From positions 2,294,001 to 2,358,000 of the forward strand of contig OZ240685.1 of NCBI GenBank assembly GCA_965199135.1: a stretch of 64,000 nucleotides of DNA, in the 5' to 3' direction. Source of the DNA: EB88 sp965199135 (lineage in GTDB: Bacteria; Acidobacteriota; Terriglobia; Terriglobales; Acidobacteriaceae). The position numbers were made by a program, and so were the translations under genes. The notes beneath the pieces are model-generated. The model was given only the letters and a program-made list of their open reading frames with translations, was not told the DNA's origin and ran no database searches. This document shows, in pieces, positions 53,087 to 61,765 of the stretch. Each line of letters begins with the position of its first letter. Within the stretch, counting starts at the first letter, position 1.

Positions 53087-53737
53087 CTAAGTTGCGTCGC
53101 TCGTCTGTAGCCCAAGTGCAGTGAGCTTTGCACGGATCGATTCACAATCGACGTGATGAATGCTTCGCATCCCGAGGCGTTCCGCAATCTGAACGAACAT
53201 CTGAGTGTTGTCGATAAAGACAGCCCGCTCCGGGGCCGTCTGGGCAAGATCAAGAGCGAGCCGGAAGATTTCGACGTCGGGTTTCCGCATTCCAACGAAA
53301 CAGGAGGAGATGAATGCGTCCACCAGTCTGTCGAGCTTGAAGGTACGAATGCGATGGGCATTCACCTCGCGCGACTCATTACTAACGACAACCACCTTGA
53401 GACCGTGTTGGGCCTTGAGTCGAGCGACGAGACCAAGCATCTTTGGATACGGCTTCGACTGAGCAAACATGAAGTCGCGAAACTGATTCCGGGTGAATGG
53501 CCGCTTCTCAAAGAACACTACCCATCCTAGGTATTCTTCAAAGGAGAGCTTGCCCTCTTCGTGGGTCTCGAAGACGAGACGATGACGCTCATCCATCTCT
53601 GCCCAATTCAGTTTGAAGTGTTTGGCCGCTCGTTTGCGCGCAAGGTGGTCCCAACCGTTGGTGAGCAATACGCCGCCAACATCTATAAACAACGTCGTGA
53701 TTGGGAATGACTTTTTCACTTTTCCGCGATCAGACAT
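53087..53737 (-). CDS. HAD-family hydrolase
   Basis: A 216-residue HAD-IA-type protein: nucleophile motif LFIDVGGVLLTNGW (Asp kept, second Asp replaced by Gly), motif II VVVSNESREV, motif III Lys in GMRKPDVEIFRLAL and motif IV VFIDNTQMF. The cap follows motif I (HFKLNWAEMDERHRLVFETH). Gly in place of the second Asp is common in this YihX/epoxide-hydrolase-N-like branch and may reduce phosphatase activity. It is directly adjacent to usp and 32 bases from xfp. Confidence 0.88.
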   Translation of the reverse strand: MSDRGKVKKSFPITTLFIDVGGVLLTNGWDHLARKRAAKHFKLNWAEMDERHRLVFETHEEGKLSFEEYLGWVVFFEKRPFTRNQFRDFMFAQSKPYPKMLGLVARLKAQHGLKVVVVSNESREVNAHRIRTFKLDRLVDAFISSCFVGMRKPDVEIFRLALDLAQTAPERAVFIDNTQMFVQIAERLGMRSIHHVDCESIRAKLTALGLQTSDAT

Positions 53738-54406
53738 CTACTTTGTGATGAGTGAGTGGCTCTGGTCGTACCGTTGTTCAGTCCTTGAACCTTGTTCAGC
53801 CAGGTCGTCTGCGACCCGATCCAGTCGTCTCTGCGCTGGGGTTGCTGCTTCACGAACAGTCGATTCAAGGTGTCCCGTATCTGGAATTTGTGGGACAAAG
53901 GTGTTCTCTGGAATTTGGATTGCCGGCTCCTCGGCAGCAAATCCGCGATCGGACTGGAGCAGAAGCAGAGTGCAGTTGACCTGTTTGATCATGTGTTCAG
54001 CGATGGAGCCGAAGATCAACGGATGCCAGCCAGACATGCCATGCGTCGAGATCACGACCATGTCACTGTGCTCGCGTTTGATAACGCGCATCAAGCTGCC
54101 GACGATGTCGTTCCCCAACTCGATACTGAAGGACGCTGGTACGCCTTTCTGCGCTAGTCGCTCTCTACAGGCATCAAGCTTCTGTTCTATGGTTTCCTTG
54201 CGCTCCTGGAGCACTGCGGTTTCAGGAAAGAAGTCGGAGCCGTTAAAGTCGGGAATCTCCGGAGTGATGTGGACGAGATGGATGCTTGCATGGAACTGCT
54301 GAGCGAACCCGGTCGCAGCTTCGATAGCGGCTTCCGACGACGGGCTGAAATCAATCGGTAATAGGATCTTCGTCGCTGAAAACGCCGCCTTGTGAGTATC
54401 CGACAT
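53738..54406 (-). CDS. Universal stress protein (UspA family)
   Basis: A 222-residue single-domain Usp with C-terminal extension. KILLPIDFSPSSEAAIEAA opens the fold; the nucleotide-binding stretch VVISTHGMSGWHPLIFGSIA is followed by CTLLLLQ. An extra about 60-residue tail is unlike the compact family. ATP-binding Usps accompany energy stress, which suits this operon. The next gene starts at the base after its stop. Confidence 0.93.
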   Translation of the reverse strand: MSDTHKAAFSATKILLPIDFSPSSEAAIEAATGFAQQFHASIHLVHITPEIPDFNGSDFFPETAVLQERKETIEQKLDACRERLAQKGVPASFSIELGNDIVGSLMRVIKREHSDMVVISTHGMSGWHPLIFGSIAEHMIKQVNCTLLLLQSDRGFAAEEPAIQIPENTFVPQIPDTGHLESTVREAATPAQRRLDRVADDLAEQGSRTEQRYDQSHSLITK

Positions 54407-54450
54407 TGGGAGCTCCTAGTTTGCGTAGAGGGGTTAAGTTTCGGAATGGC

Positions 54451-55422
54451 TCAAGTCTGGGCTATTGGCGCAGTACCGTTGACAGCTGGCACGGCCGGTG
54501 GAAGATTCATTTGAGGCTGATTGTTGCTAGCGGCAAGCGCTTTGTCTTGACCGATCCCCATCGTTAGGGCAGTGAGACCGGCAAGTCCGCCTAGCTGCAT
54601 CGTGTCGATCGCGGAACTTGGCACAATAACGATGGTCGAATTGGTCTTCAAGCCTTCGTACAGCATGTTCATCGCGCGCAGGTGAAGCGCTACCGGGTTA
54701 TTCGCGTATTTTTTGGCCGCTTCTCCAAAACTCAATGCAACCTGCAACTCCGACTCGCCCAGGATGACTCGCGCCTGACGCTCTCGCTCGGCTTGAGCCT
54801 GCATCGACATCGCATCTTCAAGAGAGGCCGGAATCAGGACATCCTTGACCTCAACCGATTGAACGCTGATGCCCCAGGGTTGGGTCCGCGCGTCAATGAT
54901 GGTCTGGAGCAGGGCACTAATCTTGTCGCGGCCTTCCAGCATGTCCGAAAGCATGGTCTTGCCGATTACATCGCGCAGGGCGGTCTGAGAGGCCCACCCG
55001 ATTGCGCTCTGATAGTCTGCGACGGCAAGGGCCGCCTTTTCAGGGTCGAAGATCTTCCAGAACAGCACGGCATCGACATCGACAGGGACGGTATCTTTCG
55101 TGAGGGTCTTCTCCGCTTTGAAGGAACTGGTAAGGACGCGGGTATCGATCCAGTAGGGAATCGTATCGATGAGTGGAATGATGAAGAAGAGGCCAGGCCC
55201 CTGCAGAGAGCGGAATTTTCCAAGCCTCAAGACGACGGCTTTGCTCCATTGGTCGGCCACTCGGATGGCTGACGAGGTAATCGCAGCCACGAATATGGCT
55301 ATGCCGAAGGCGATGAAGGCAAGATATTCGTGTCCGGCAGCATGGATACTAGAGCCAATGACTGCCCCAATACCTGCAATCACAATGAATATCAAAGCCG
55401 GAAACGAACCATTCGTTCTCAT
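54451..55422 (-). CDS. Slipin / SPFH-domain membrane protein
   Basis: A 323-residue stomatin-like protein. Two N-terminal membrane segments (FPALIFIVIAGIGAVIGSSI, AFIAFGIAIFVAAITSSAI) precede the SPFH domain (VVLRLGKFRSLQGPGLFFII, DAVLFWKIFDPEKA, QSVEVKDVLIPASLEDAMSM, QAQAERERQARVI). It scaffolds membrane microdomains. I chose the start MRTNGS because GAAGG lies in front; a start seven codons earlier is possible. Confidence 0.92.
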   Translation of the reverse strand: MRTNGSFPALIFIVIAGIGAVIGSSIHAAGHEYLAFIAFGIAIFVAAITSSAIRVADQWSKAVVLRLGKFRSLQGPGLFFIIPLIDTIPYWIDTRVLTSSFKAEKTLTKDTVPVDVDAVLFWKIFDPEKAALAVADYQSAIGWASQTALRDVIGKTMLSDMLEGRDKISALLQTIIDARTQPWGISVQSVEVKDVLIPASLEDAMSMQAQAERERQARVILGESELQVALSFGEAAKKYANNPVALHLRAMNMLYEGLKTNSTIVIVPSSAIDTMQLGGLAGLTALTMGIGQDKALAASNNQPQMNLPPAVPAVNGTAPIAQT

Positions 55423-55510
55423 GTGAATAAACCTTCTTCCCAAAAATGTGCGGCGCTGGAGCCTCTCCTGAGATGGAAGCCCCAGACGACCGCATGTACG
55501 TTACTTCGAT

Positions 55511-56029
55511 TTAAGCCGTGACCAATTCACCATGGACGGTGTACGAGTGGTGTTCCGTTCCCTCGATGATGTGTCTTGCATGATCCACGGCTTCCGGAGT
55601 GCCATGCACGACGAGCACGAACTTGTCAGTCTTAAGCGCTACGTCGTACTGGATGATGCTGTCTTTGGGGACTCCAATGCTGAAAAGTCCCGCACCAATG
55701 GCGCTGAATCCACCCACGACAGCTGCCCCCTCAAGCCCAGCAACAATCCAGGCAACTAGTGGCCCGGCAACGAGGATGGGGCCAATTCCGGGTATTGCAA
55801 ACATTCCAGCCCCAAACAAGAGTCCCCAGAACCCTCCCCAGTACGCTCCCATCTTGCCCCAGCGCTTCATCCGGTCCCCGGTGTTGTAGTAGCCCACAAC
55901 GTGTTCATCGGTATGAGTATCTTTCCCGGCGATTGACAGGCTTTTCATGTCAACGCCCGCCTCTTGCAGTTCCTTGATGGCTTGCTCTGCCTGCGAGTGG
56001 GTGTTGTATACAGCGACGACCGAGTTCAT
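55511..56029 (-). CDS. General-stress-17M / DUF1269-like membrane-associated protein
   Basis: A 172-residue protein. An N-terminal flavin-free ferredoxin-like fold (VVAVYNTHSQAEQAIKELQE) resembles general stress protein 17M; the middle is Gly-rich and hydrophobic (WGGFWGLLFGAGMFAIPGIG, PILVAGPLVAWIVAGLEGAA), probably inserting into membranes, and the end returns to a soluble fold (KFVLVVHGTPEAVDHAR). It is first in the minus-strand operon, so it lies nearest to the promoter facing the Crp/Fnr gene. AAGGAGAACGT precedes the ATG. Confidence 0.85.
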   Translation of the reverse strand: MNSVVAVYNTHSQAEQAIKELQEAGVDMKSLSIAGKDTHTDEHVVGYYNTGDRMKRWGKMGAYWGGFWGLLFGAGMFAIPGIGPILVAGPLVAWIVAGLEGAAVVGGFSAIGAGLFSIGVPKDSIIQYDVALKTDKFVLVVHGTPEAVDHARHIIEGTEHHSYTVHGELVTA

Positions 56030-56359
56030 TGTGGAAATTACGTTCTCCTTTTGCTGTGAAACGTTGTCTTAGCGAAATGCCTGATTCCAATGCTTTGGGA
56101 GACCCGCGGCGTGGTTGTGTAACTTGCGAACCGGCTTCGGAACCCGGATTCTCTTTTCATTCTGAGCGCCATCGCGCATAGAAGTAGAGTCCCATTGCTC
56201 TCTCCGAGAGCGCACTGCGCTGATGGGCCAAGCCATTCATAACGAGAGAGATGGGCTCGCAGTGAGCAATAGGGCTCACTCGCCCTACTGCCGTTGAGCT
56301 AAGGTGATATAGACGCCGAAGGGTGCCGGATTTCATCTCGGTGATGAACGATCACCCGA
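56030..56359. other. Divergent promoter region
   Basis: About 330 bases separate the minus-strand stress/phosphoketolase operon from Crp/Fnr copy 2. Two palindromes are visible: CTCTCCGAGAG near 56200 and AGTGAGC-N6-GCTCACT at 56261. No gene is supported. Confidence 0.6.
56261..56280. promoter_or_regulatory. Palindrome, possible Crp/Fnr-type operator
   Basis: AGTGAGCAATAGGGCTCACT has 7-bp perfect arms with a 6-base spacer. Crp-family sites have TGTGA-N6-TCACA; here the arms GTGAG-N8-CTCAC share the GTGA/TCAC core with the same centre. It lies between the two divergent operons. Confidence 0.5.
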
Positions 56360-57094
56360 ATGGTGGGTCGAATGCCTGGAACCAAGCTCGTGAAGTTCAA
56401 TCCCGCGCAGTACCTATCAGCTTCCTCTCTGACACGGAAGACGGTCCAGGTACCGGCGGGGCATGTGTTCTATTCACAGGGAGATTCTGCAGATTCGATC
56501 TTTTACCTGGAGGCCGGAAGAGCGAAGCTCGTCGTCGTATCGACACGAGGCAAGGAAGCGACCGTGTCTCTGATGGTTGCCCACGACTTCATCGGGGAAG
56601 AATCACTCGCCGGAACAGCCGGATTTCACGCTGCTACCGCCTTGGCCATAACGTCTTGTACTGCTCTGAAGCTGGACCGGGCGGAGATGATTGATTTGCT
56701 TCGAAATGAGCACACGTTTTCCGAGATGTTCCTGACGTTTGTGCTGACGAGGGCGATTCGAACGCAAGAAGATCTTGTCGACCAGCTCTTCAACAACAGT
56801 GAAAAACGTTTGGCCCGGACGCTCCTGCTCATGGCGCAGTTCGGCGACGCTGGAGAGCCGCAGACGTTGATTCCACCTGTAACGCAGGAAGCTCTTGCAG
56901 AAATGGTCGGCACCACTCGATCCAGAGTAAGCAAGTTCATGAATCGCTTCCGCAAGCTGGGTTACATCACGTACAACGGACGGATTCACGTTCATAAATC
57001 GCTTCTCAATGTGGTCCTGCACGACAAGCTGCCAGAGCAAAGGACGAAGCAGCCGGTCACGCTAGAGTTTAAACCGCCAGCCGTAAAAAAATGA
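56360..57094 (+). CDS. Crp/Fnr-family regulator, copy 2
   Basis: A 244-residue paralogue of the protein at 26397: barrel (VPAGHVFYSQGDSADSIFYL), dimer helix (FSEMFLTFVLTRAIRTQEDL) and winged helix (VTQEALAEMVGTTRSRVSKF, MNRFRKLGYITYNGRIH). The recognition helices differ at one position, Lys here and Phe in copy 1, so DNA sites should overlap. No FNR-type Cys cluster. The start may be ATG 56360 or the ATG four codons later; neither has a good ribosome site. Confidence 0.92.
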   Translation: MVGRMPGTKLVKFNPAQYLSASSLTRKTVQVPAGHVFYSQGDSADSIFYLEAGRAKLVVVSTRGKEATVSLMVAHDFIGEESLAGTAGFHAATALAITSCTALKLDRAEMIDLLRNEHTFSEMFLTFVLTRAIRTQEDLVDQLFNNSEKRLARTLLLMAQFGDAGEPQTLIPPVTQEALAEMVGTTRSRVSKFMNRFRKLGYITYNGRIHVHKSLLNVVLHDKLPEQRTKQPVTLEFKPPAVKK

Positions 57095-57291
57095 AGCCTG
57101 CACCAGCTGCGTAACGCGAACCTCCTCCACATCCCATCATCAACTGCGTCATGACGCTTTCTCGGCAACAATGGTGTGAGCACAAGGGCGCAGACCGTTA
57201 CTCAAGCAAATGCGATTCTGTTTGGAAGGCAGTTGACGAGTGCTCAGGTATTCTCGGGAGCGGCGTGGCAACTGTGTAAAAAGGTGAATGG

Positions 57292-57495
57292 ATGAACCAG
57301 ATATATAGCTTTCTTATCGCTGCTCTGGGAGGAGTTTTCTTCTGGTCTCTCCTCGATGAACAGATGTCGATGCCTGTCATTCCGCTGTCGGTGGTAGAGC
57401 GGAAACAGGGTCAGATCGACCTTCCGAGTCGTCCATCCGAACCCACTCGCTCCAAACAATCCGGGACCGTCAGTAAGGGCGCTTCGATTGCCTGA
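57292..57495 (+). CDS. Small membrane-anchored protein, 67 aa
   Basis: AAGGTGAA precedes the ATG. The first 20 residues (MNQIYSFLIAALGGVFFWSL) form one membrane helix or uncleaved signal; the rest is polar. Not recognised. It overlaps the next gene by 8 bases, suggesting translational coupling to the receiver protein. Confidence 0.55.
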   Translation: MNQIYSFLIAALGGVFFWSLLDEQMSMPVIPLSVVERKQGQIDLPSRPSEPTRSKQSGTVSKGASIA

Positions 57496-58063
57496 GCGAG
57501 CTTTTCGTTACCGAGTGCTCATTGTTGACGATGAGGCGAGTCTTCGCGTCCTCGGAAAGAGCATTCTAGAATCACAAGGTTATGAAGTTCACTGCGCCGA
57601 AGATGGATTTGAAGCCTTGGCAGCACTCAAGAGAGCATTGCCGGACATGATTATTTCAGATCTGCAGATGCCGAATATGAACGGCTTTGAATTTCTGTCC
57701 GTGGTCCGGCAGCGTTTTCCCGCAGTGCCTGTCATTGTCATCTCGGGCGAGTTCTCGGGTATCTCGGTTCCGGAGAGTGTCCTGGCGGACGCCTTCTTCC
57801 CGAAGGGCAGCTACAAGCCTGCGGCTCTTTTCGGAAAAATAAGTGAACTACTGAATGAGCTGCCCAAGCGCCCGCTGACGGCCATGCCTAAGCGAGCTGC
57901 TGTATGGGCGAAGAACGACAACGAACTTCTTGCTGTCACATGCACCCAGTGCCTGAGAACCTTTCCAGTGTCGCAAGCAGCAAAAGGGCTCAACAAAGCA
58001 GATTGTGATTTCTGCGGGAGCAGAGTGGAATTCGAAATCATGTCTGAGCAAGCCGTCGCTTGA
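57488..58063 (+). CDS. Receiver-domain protein with C-terminal Cys4 motif
   Basis: A 191-residue protein. The receiver is complete: VLIVDDEASLRVLGKSIL, phospho-acceptor Asp in MIISDLQMPNMNGFE and a Thr/Ser-to-Lys region VIVISGEFSG...FFPKGSYKP. There is no classic output domain; the last 50 residues carry CTQCLRTFPVS and CDFCGSRVEFE, two CxxC pairs that could bind zinc. It starts at TTG within the preceding small gene's end; an unusual start, supported only by the frame and lack of an ATG. Confidence 0.85.
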   Translation: MPERAFRYRVLIVDDEASLRVLGKSILESQGYEVHCAEDGFEALAALKRALPDMIISDLQMPNMNGFEFLSVVRQRFPAVPVIVISGEFSGISVPESVLADAFFPKGSYKPAALFGKISELLNELPKRPLTAMPKRAAVWAKNDNELLAVTCTQCLRTFPVSQAAKGLNKADCDFCGSRVEFEIMSEQAVA

Positions 58064-58244
58064 CGATGACCGGTTGCTCAGACGGCGACAACGATGTGCT
58101 CTGCGGCAACGGCTTCAACCTGCAGCAAATCTAAAGACGAAGGTATGTCATCTCAGCGGGCGACCGGATGAGTGGGGATGTTGTTACGTTTCTCAAGCGA
58201 GAATCCGATTTGCTCCGCTCACTCGCCGGCCTCAAAATCGATAA

Positions 58245-59138
58245 CTACTGCTTCGCTTTCGAGATAAGGAAGTCTCTTAGGGCTGGGGACTTCGGCGCTT
58301 CGTCGCTCATCACAATGCGCCATTCGTTCCCATGCCTGGCGAAAGCCATGCCGTGCAACGCCATCAGTTCGCACAGCAGTTCGTAGACTGGTGCAAAAAC
58401 TTCGATTGAAGCCCAGCCAAACTCAGAAAGCCAGAGTTCCTTGAGTACTCGCTCAAGCCTACCAATCAGTTCCGCGATGGATGGATCCTCGGCCAGCAAC
58501 TTTTGCGCGCCGGGTGCTTCCTGTATGCCGTGCATCTCCAACCCGTGAAGGTGACCGAGCAGGTAACCTGCACAAATGAACGTGTCTCCAAAGGTTTGCT
58601 GAATATCGCGGAATGTCTCGGTCGCACTTCCACCATCTCGAAAGTTCTCAATCGACTTCTGGGTCACAAAGCGACTCTTTCGAAGCGCAACACAGAATGC
58701 CTTGTCGAAATCATCCATCGCTTCGGGCCGGAACTGCGCAGAGGATCGACAAGCAGCGTACTCACTCCAAACGTCGAGCGCCTTGATGAACGACTGTCGG
58801 GAACGATCACCACAGTCGAGCGTGCGACCGTAAACATCGGGAAAGGTCTTGTACAGATGCCCTTCATGTTCGACATGGGCCGCTTCATGGGCGATACACC
58901 CGCACGCTAGCGCATGCTCTTCCGGTTTTGCTGAGAGCGTCATCAGTCCCAATCCCGCTCTCAAGACGATATGAAACCGGAACTCGTCCCCCCGCCGCAC
59001 AGCTACCCATCGAATTGCGGAGTAAGCATCCATCTGAATCAGACGCCAGGCGAGAGTGAACATTCCGTGGTCACGTCCGTTCGCTACCAGGTGCTCGACA
59101 TCAAGGCAATGAATGCCTTCTCTGCAAAACACTTGCAA
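58245..59138 (-). pseudogene. 5'-truncated second copy of the HExxH gene
   Basis: From about 59006 leftwards the protein is clearly homologous to the gene at 19074: VAVRRGDEFRFHIVLRAGLG, CIAHEAAHVEHEGHLYKTFP, LDVWSEYAACRSSAQFR and LLGHLHGLEMHG are shared, with nucleotide identity very high next to the junction. Upstream of 59006 similarity ends abruptly and the frame continues into unrelated sequence, so the first 150 or so residues are missing. A product of up to 297 residues is still possible but without the native N-terminus or ribosome site. Confidence 0.7.
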
Positions 59139-59161
59139 CAGGAAGCAAAGTGAGGAATGAA

Positions 59162-59989
59162 ATGACAGATGTCATCGTGGTGATCGGAGCCGGTTCCATT
59201 GGGCAGGCCATCGTGCGGCGAGTGAGTGCGGGCAAGCATGTGTTGCTCGCCGACATCAAGCGTGACAATGCCGAGGCAGCAGCCAAGGTTCTCTTCAATG
59301 CCGGCTTCAGCGTCAGCACGGCAACCGTCGATGTATCCTCTCGGAGTTCGGTCCACGCTCTCGTTGAAGCGGCCACCAACGTTGGCGAAGTGACCGGCGT
59401 TATTCATGCCGCGGGGGTTTCACCCTCACAAGCGCCACCTGAAACGATACTTAAAGTCGATCTCTACGGAACCGCGCTCGTATTGGAGGAGTTCGGCAAC
59501 GTCATCGCTCGTGGCGGCTCAAGCATCGTCATCGCCTCCCAGTCGGGCCATCGCCTGCCACCACTCACTGCCGAACAGAATGCACTTCTTGCGATGACCC
59601 CTGTCGACGAATTGCTTGCCCTCCCCATGCTTCAACTGGATCAAATCAAGGATTCCCTACATGCCTACCAGATCTCCAAACGCGGAAACTCGTTGCGCGT
59701 GATGGCGGAGGCGGTTCGTTGGGGCAAGCGTAGCGCACGAGTCAACACCATTAGCCCCGGCATCATCATCACACCGCTGGCCAATGACGAATTGCAAGGG
59801 CCGCGCGGTCCGGGTTATCGGCGCATGATTGAAGTGTCAGCGGCGGGACGAGCCGGTACACCGGATGAGGTCGGAACGGTCGGCGCACTCCTCATGGGAC
59901 CAGAAGGCGCGTTCATCACCGGAAGCGACTTCCTTATGGACGGTGGAGTGACGGCCGCCTACTGGTTTGGCGATCTCGCTTCGAAGTAA
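59162..59989 (+). CDS. SDR-family oxidoreductase
   Basis: A 275-residue SDR with a variant glycine motif (VVIGAGSIGQAIVRRV), HAAG in place of NNAG, a Ser in VIASQSGHR, Tyr/Lys in AYQISKRGNSLRV and terminal FLMDGGVTAAYW. An about 30-residue insertion between the Ser and Tyr (MTPVDELLALPML) sets it apart from the left-hand SDRs. GAGGAATGAA precedes the chosen ATG four codons inside the longest frame. Substrate unknown. Confidence 0.9.
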   Translation: MTDVIVVIGAGSIGQAIVRRVSAGKHVLLADIKRDNAEAAAKVLFNAGFSVSTATVDVSSRSSVHALVEAATNVGEVTGVIHAAGVSPSQAPPETILKVDLYGTALVLEEFGNVIARGGSSIVIASQSGHRLPPLTAEQNALLAMTPVDELLALPMLQLDQIKDSLHAYQISKRGNSLRVMAEAVRWGKRSARVNTISPGIIITPLANDELQGPRGPGYRRMIEVSAAGRAGTPDEVGTVGALLMGPEGAFITGSDFLMDGGVTAAYWFGDLASK

Positions 59990-60935
59990 AGACACCGTCC
60001 ACCTGGGTACAAAGTCTGATAGTCGATAGCAGTCGGATGCGCTCTTTGACAGTCTGAAGGCAGACCAATCCTGATAAACACACGTGTCATCAGCAATCTC
60101 AATCACTGCTCACTGCAACAGGCACGAGTCAATCAGCAGCCGCTTGCGGAGAAGGCCTCCTGAGTGGCGGCTTTCCACACGAAAAGAACATCTTGATTGC
60201 CGCTAGGATCCGATGACTTCTGATACGGAGCGCAAACAGTTTCCATGACTCCCAGCGCCGTCGGGGCCATGGGAGGGCTTTCCATGGACAAAGCTAGTTG
60301 CGGATCGGGGCTCGAGAAATGCAAGAACTGGCAGAAAATGACTTCTTCCATGGGAACAATTAACTTCTTTGCGCACGTTTCAGCACTGCACTGCCGCCTC
60401 CGCCAAACACCAGAACGAAGGTCCCTAGAAATGTCGCGAATACTTGTTCATCTCATCTCCTGGTAATCGTGGTTTTGGTGCGAAAGCTCGAAACGGAGGC
60501 ATGCGACCGCCGGAGGTGCAAGGGTCAAAGCTGGCGAAGCGGTTGGACCCGGAGCTTGCCATAGCCTTTCGAGGGTGCCGGCCGCTACCTCGCCGTAGAG
60601 GAGTGCAATGCACCATGTGGCAGGCTCCCGTCGCGGGCCACGTCCGAGATCATGTTTCGGTTACCATCGACCTGCTCTACAGGGCGATCTATTCTCGCCT
60701 CCTGCTTGCAAGTGGACTCCTGGAGCAACATTCCAAAGAGAACACCTATCGACAGTTGTTGGCTCGCCAGGCTATCCATTTATAAGATCACTGAAGCGCC
60801 GCCAAGCGCTCGAGTGGCAGCTAACCGAGGACAGCGAGTGCGTGGACGCGCATCCTTACGAAGAGGTGCAAGCTGTCCAACGCTTGCCCGGCTTGATGGA
60901 CGACTGGCGGTGGACATCGCCGTCGCTGCCTTGGC
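59990..60935. other. Gene-poor stretch
   Basis: About 950 bases with several short frames on both strands and no ribosome site or motif that I trust. The pattern of broken, Arg- and Pro-rich frames suggests decayed or foreign sequence, but I recognise no parent gene. Confidence 0.45.
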
Positions 60936-61565
60936 TCAGCTTCCTGTGCCGAGTCCATTTCTCATGCCCCGGATTGCGTACCGAACGAGCTCGTCGACAT
61001 CTTCCAATCCGACCTGTTTGTGAGCGAGTTGACCGTTGATACCAAGTAACGAGATGCCGTGGACCTGTGCCCATATCACTTGCGAAAGTCGAATCGAGTT
61101 GCCTTCGACCAATCGCCCTGATGCCTGCTCAGCTGTGACAGCTCTGACAAGGGCTCCAAAGGCCGAAGCCCCCGCCGCACTGAGCCCAGGGTATTGCTCT
61201 TTGTCCAACAGCGGGCCGAACATGACCTTGTAGTGCGCTGAGTTCGACAAAGCGAACTTGACGTAGCAGGACGACATCTCCTCGATGCAGTCCAGCCCTT
61301 CCTTTTCCGCCGCATTCAAGCTCTCCGCCAGCCCCTCCGACAGTTTCAGGAAGCCTGATTCGGCCACCTTCGCAAGGAGTGCGGCCTTGCTCTGGTAGTG
61401 GCGGTAGAGCGCATTTCGCGAGACACCGGCAGCGGTCCCGACTTCGCGGATGGAAAGCCCTTCCGCACCTCGTTGATGGACTATTCGTAGTGCCGCTGAT
61501 AGAAGTGCGGCTTCTAGATCACCGTGATGATACGGAGTCCGGGCTGCGCGCTTTTTGTTTGTCAC
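60936..61565 (-). CDS. TetR/AcrR-family repressor
   Basis: A 209-residue regulator: YHHGDLEAALLSAALRIVHQ and REVGTAAGVSRNALYRHYQS form the DNA-binding domain, and the C-terminal part (YVKFALSNSAHYKVMFGPLL, QVIWAQVHGISLLGING) is a WHG-type ligand domain. It starts at GTG. It is divergent from the DJ-1/PfpI gene at 61956; the intergenic region carries repeated GTGGCAAC elements, the probable operators. Confidence 0.93.
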   Translation of the reverse strand: MTNKKRAARTPYHHGDLEAALLSAALRIVHQRGAEGLSIREVGTAAGVSRNALYRHYQSKAALLAKVAESGFLKLSEGLAESLNAAEKEGLDCIEEMSSCYVKFALSNSAHYKVMFGPLLDKEQYPGLSAAGASAFGALVRAVTAEQASGRLVEGNSIRLSQVIWAQVHGISLLGINGQLAHKQVGLEDVDELVRYAIRGMRNGLGTGS

Positions 61566-61599
61566 AGTTCTTTATTCTACAAAGGAGCACTTGTTTCAG

Positions 61600-61616
61600 G
61601 TGGCAACGTACAGCAC
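61600..61616 (+). promoter_or_regulatory. GTGGCAAC repeat, copy 1
   Basis: GTGGCAACGTACAGCAC, 35 bases upstream of the TetR GTG. It recurs with three changes at 61749. Candidate TetR operator. Confidence 0.45.
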
Positions 61617-61705
61617 AGCTCCCATCAAGACATGATCCGCATGATCAGACTCGGTAGTATGAGTATTCTTTCGAGGCCCAATGCGTATGGGTGCCGTTTG
61701 TGAAT

Positions 61706-61724
61706 CGATGTTGCCAGCGCACAC
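61706..61724 (-). promoter_or_regulatory. GGCAAC repeat, inverted copy
   Basis: On the minus strand this reads GTGTGCGCTGGCAACATCG, sharing TGGCAACAT with the copy at 61749 in the opposite orientation. Confidence 0.35.
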
Positions 61725-61748
61725 ATCGAGATGCTAGAAATGTGTGCA

Positions 61749-61765
61749 GTGGCAACATGCTGCAC
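61749..61765 (+). promoter_or_regulatory. GTGGCAAC repeat, copy 2
   Basis: GTGGCAACATGCTGCAC, matching 14 of 17 bases of the element at 61600. The two lie 149 bases apart in the same direction between the divergent TetR and DJ-1/PfpI genes. Confidence 0.45.

Noticed and set aside
60608..61039. Plus-strand frame of 143 codons
   Set aside because: Overlaps the TetR end on the other strand, starts without a ribosome site and shows no family resemblance.
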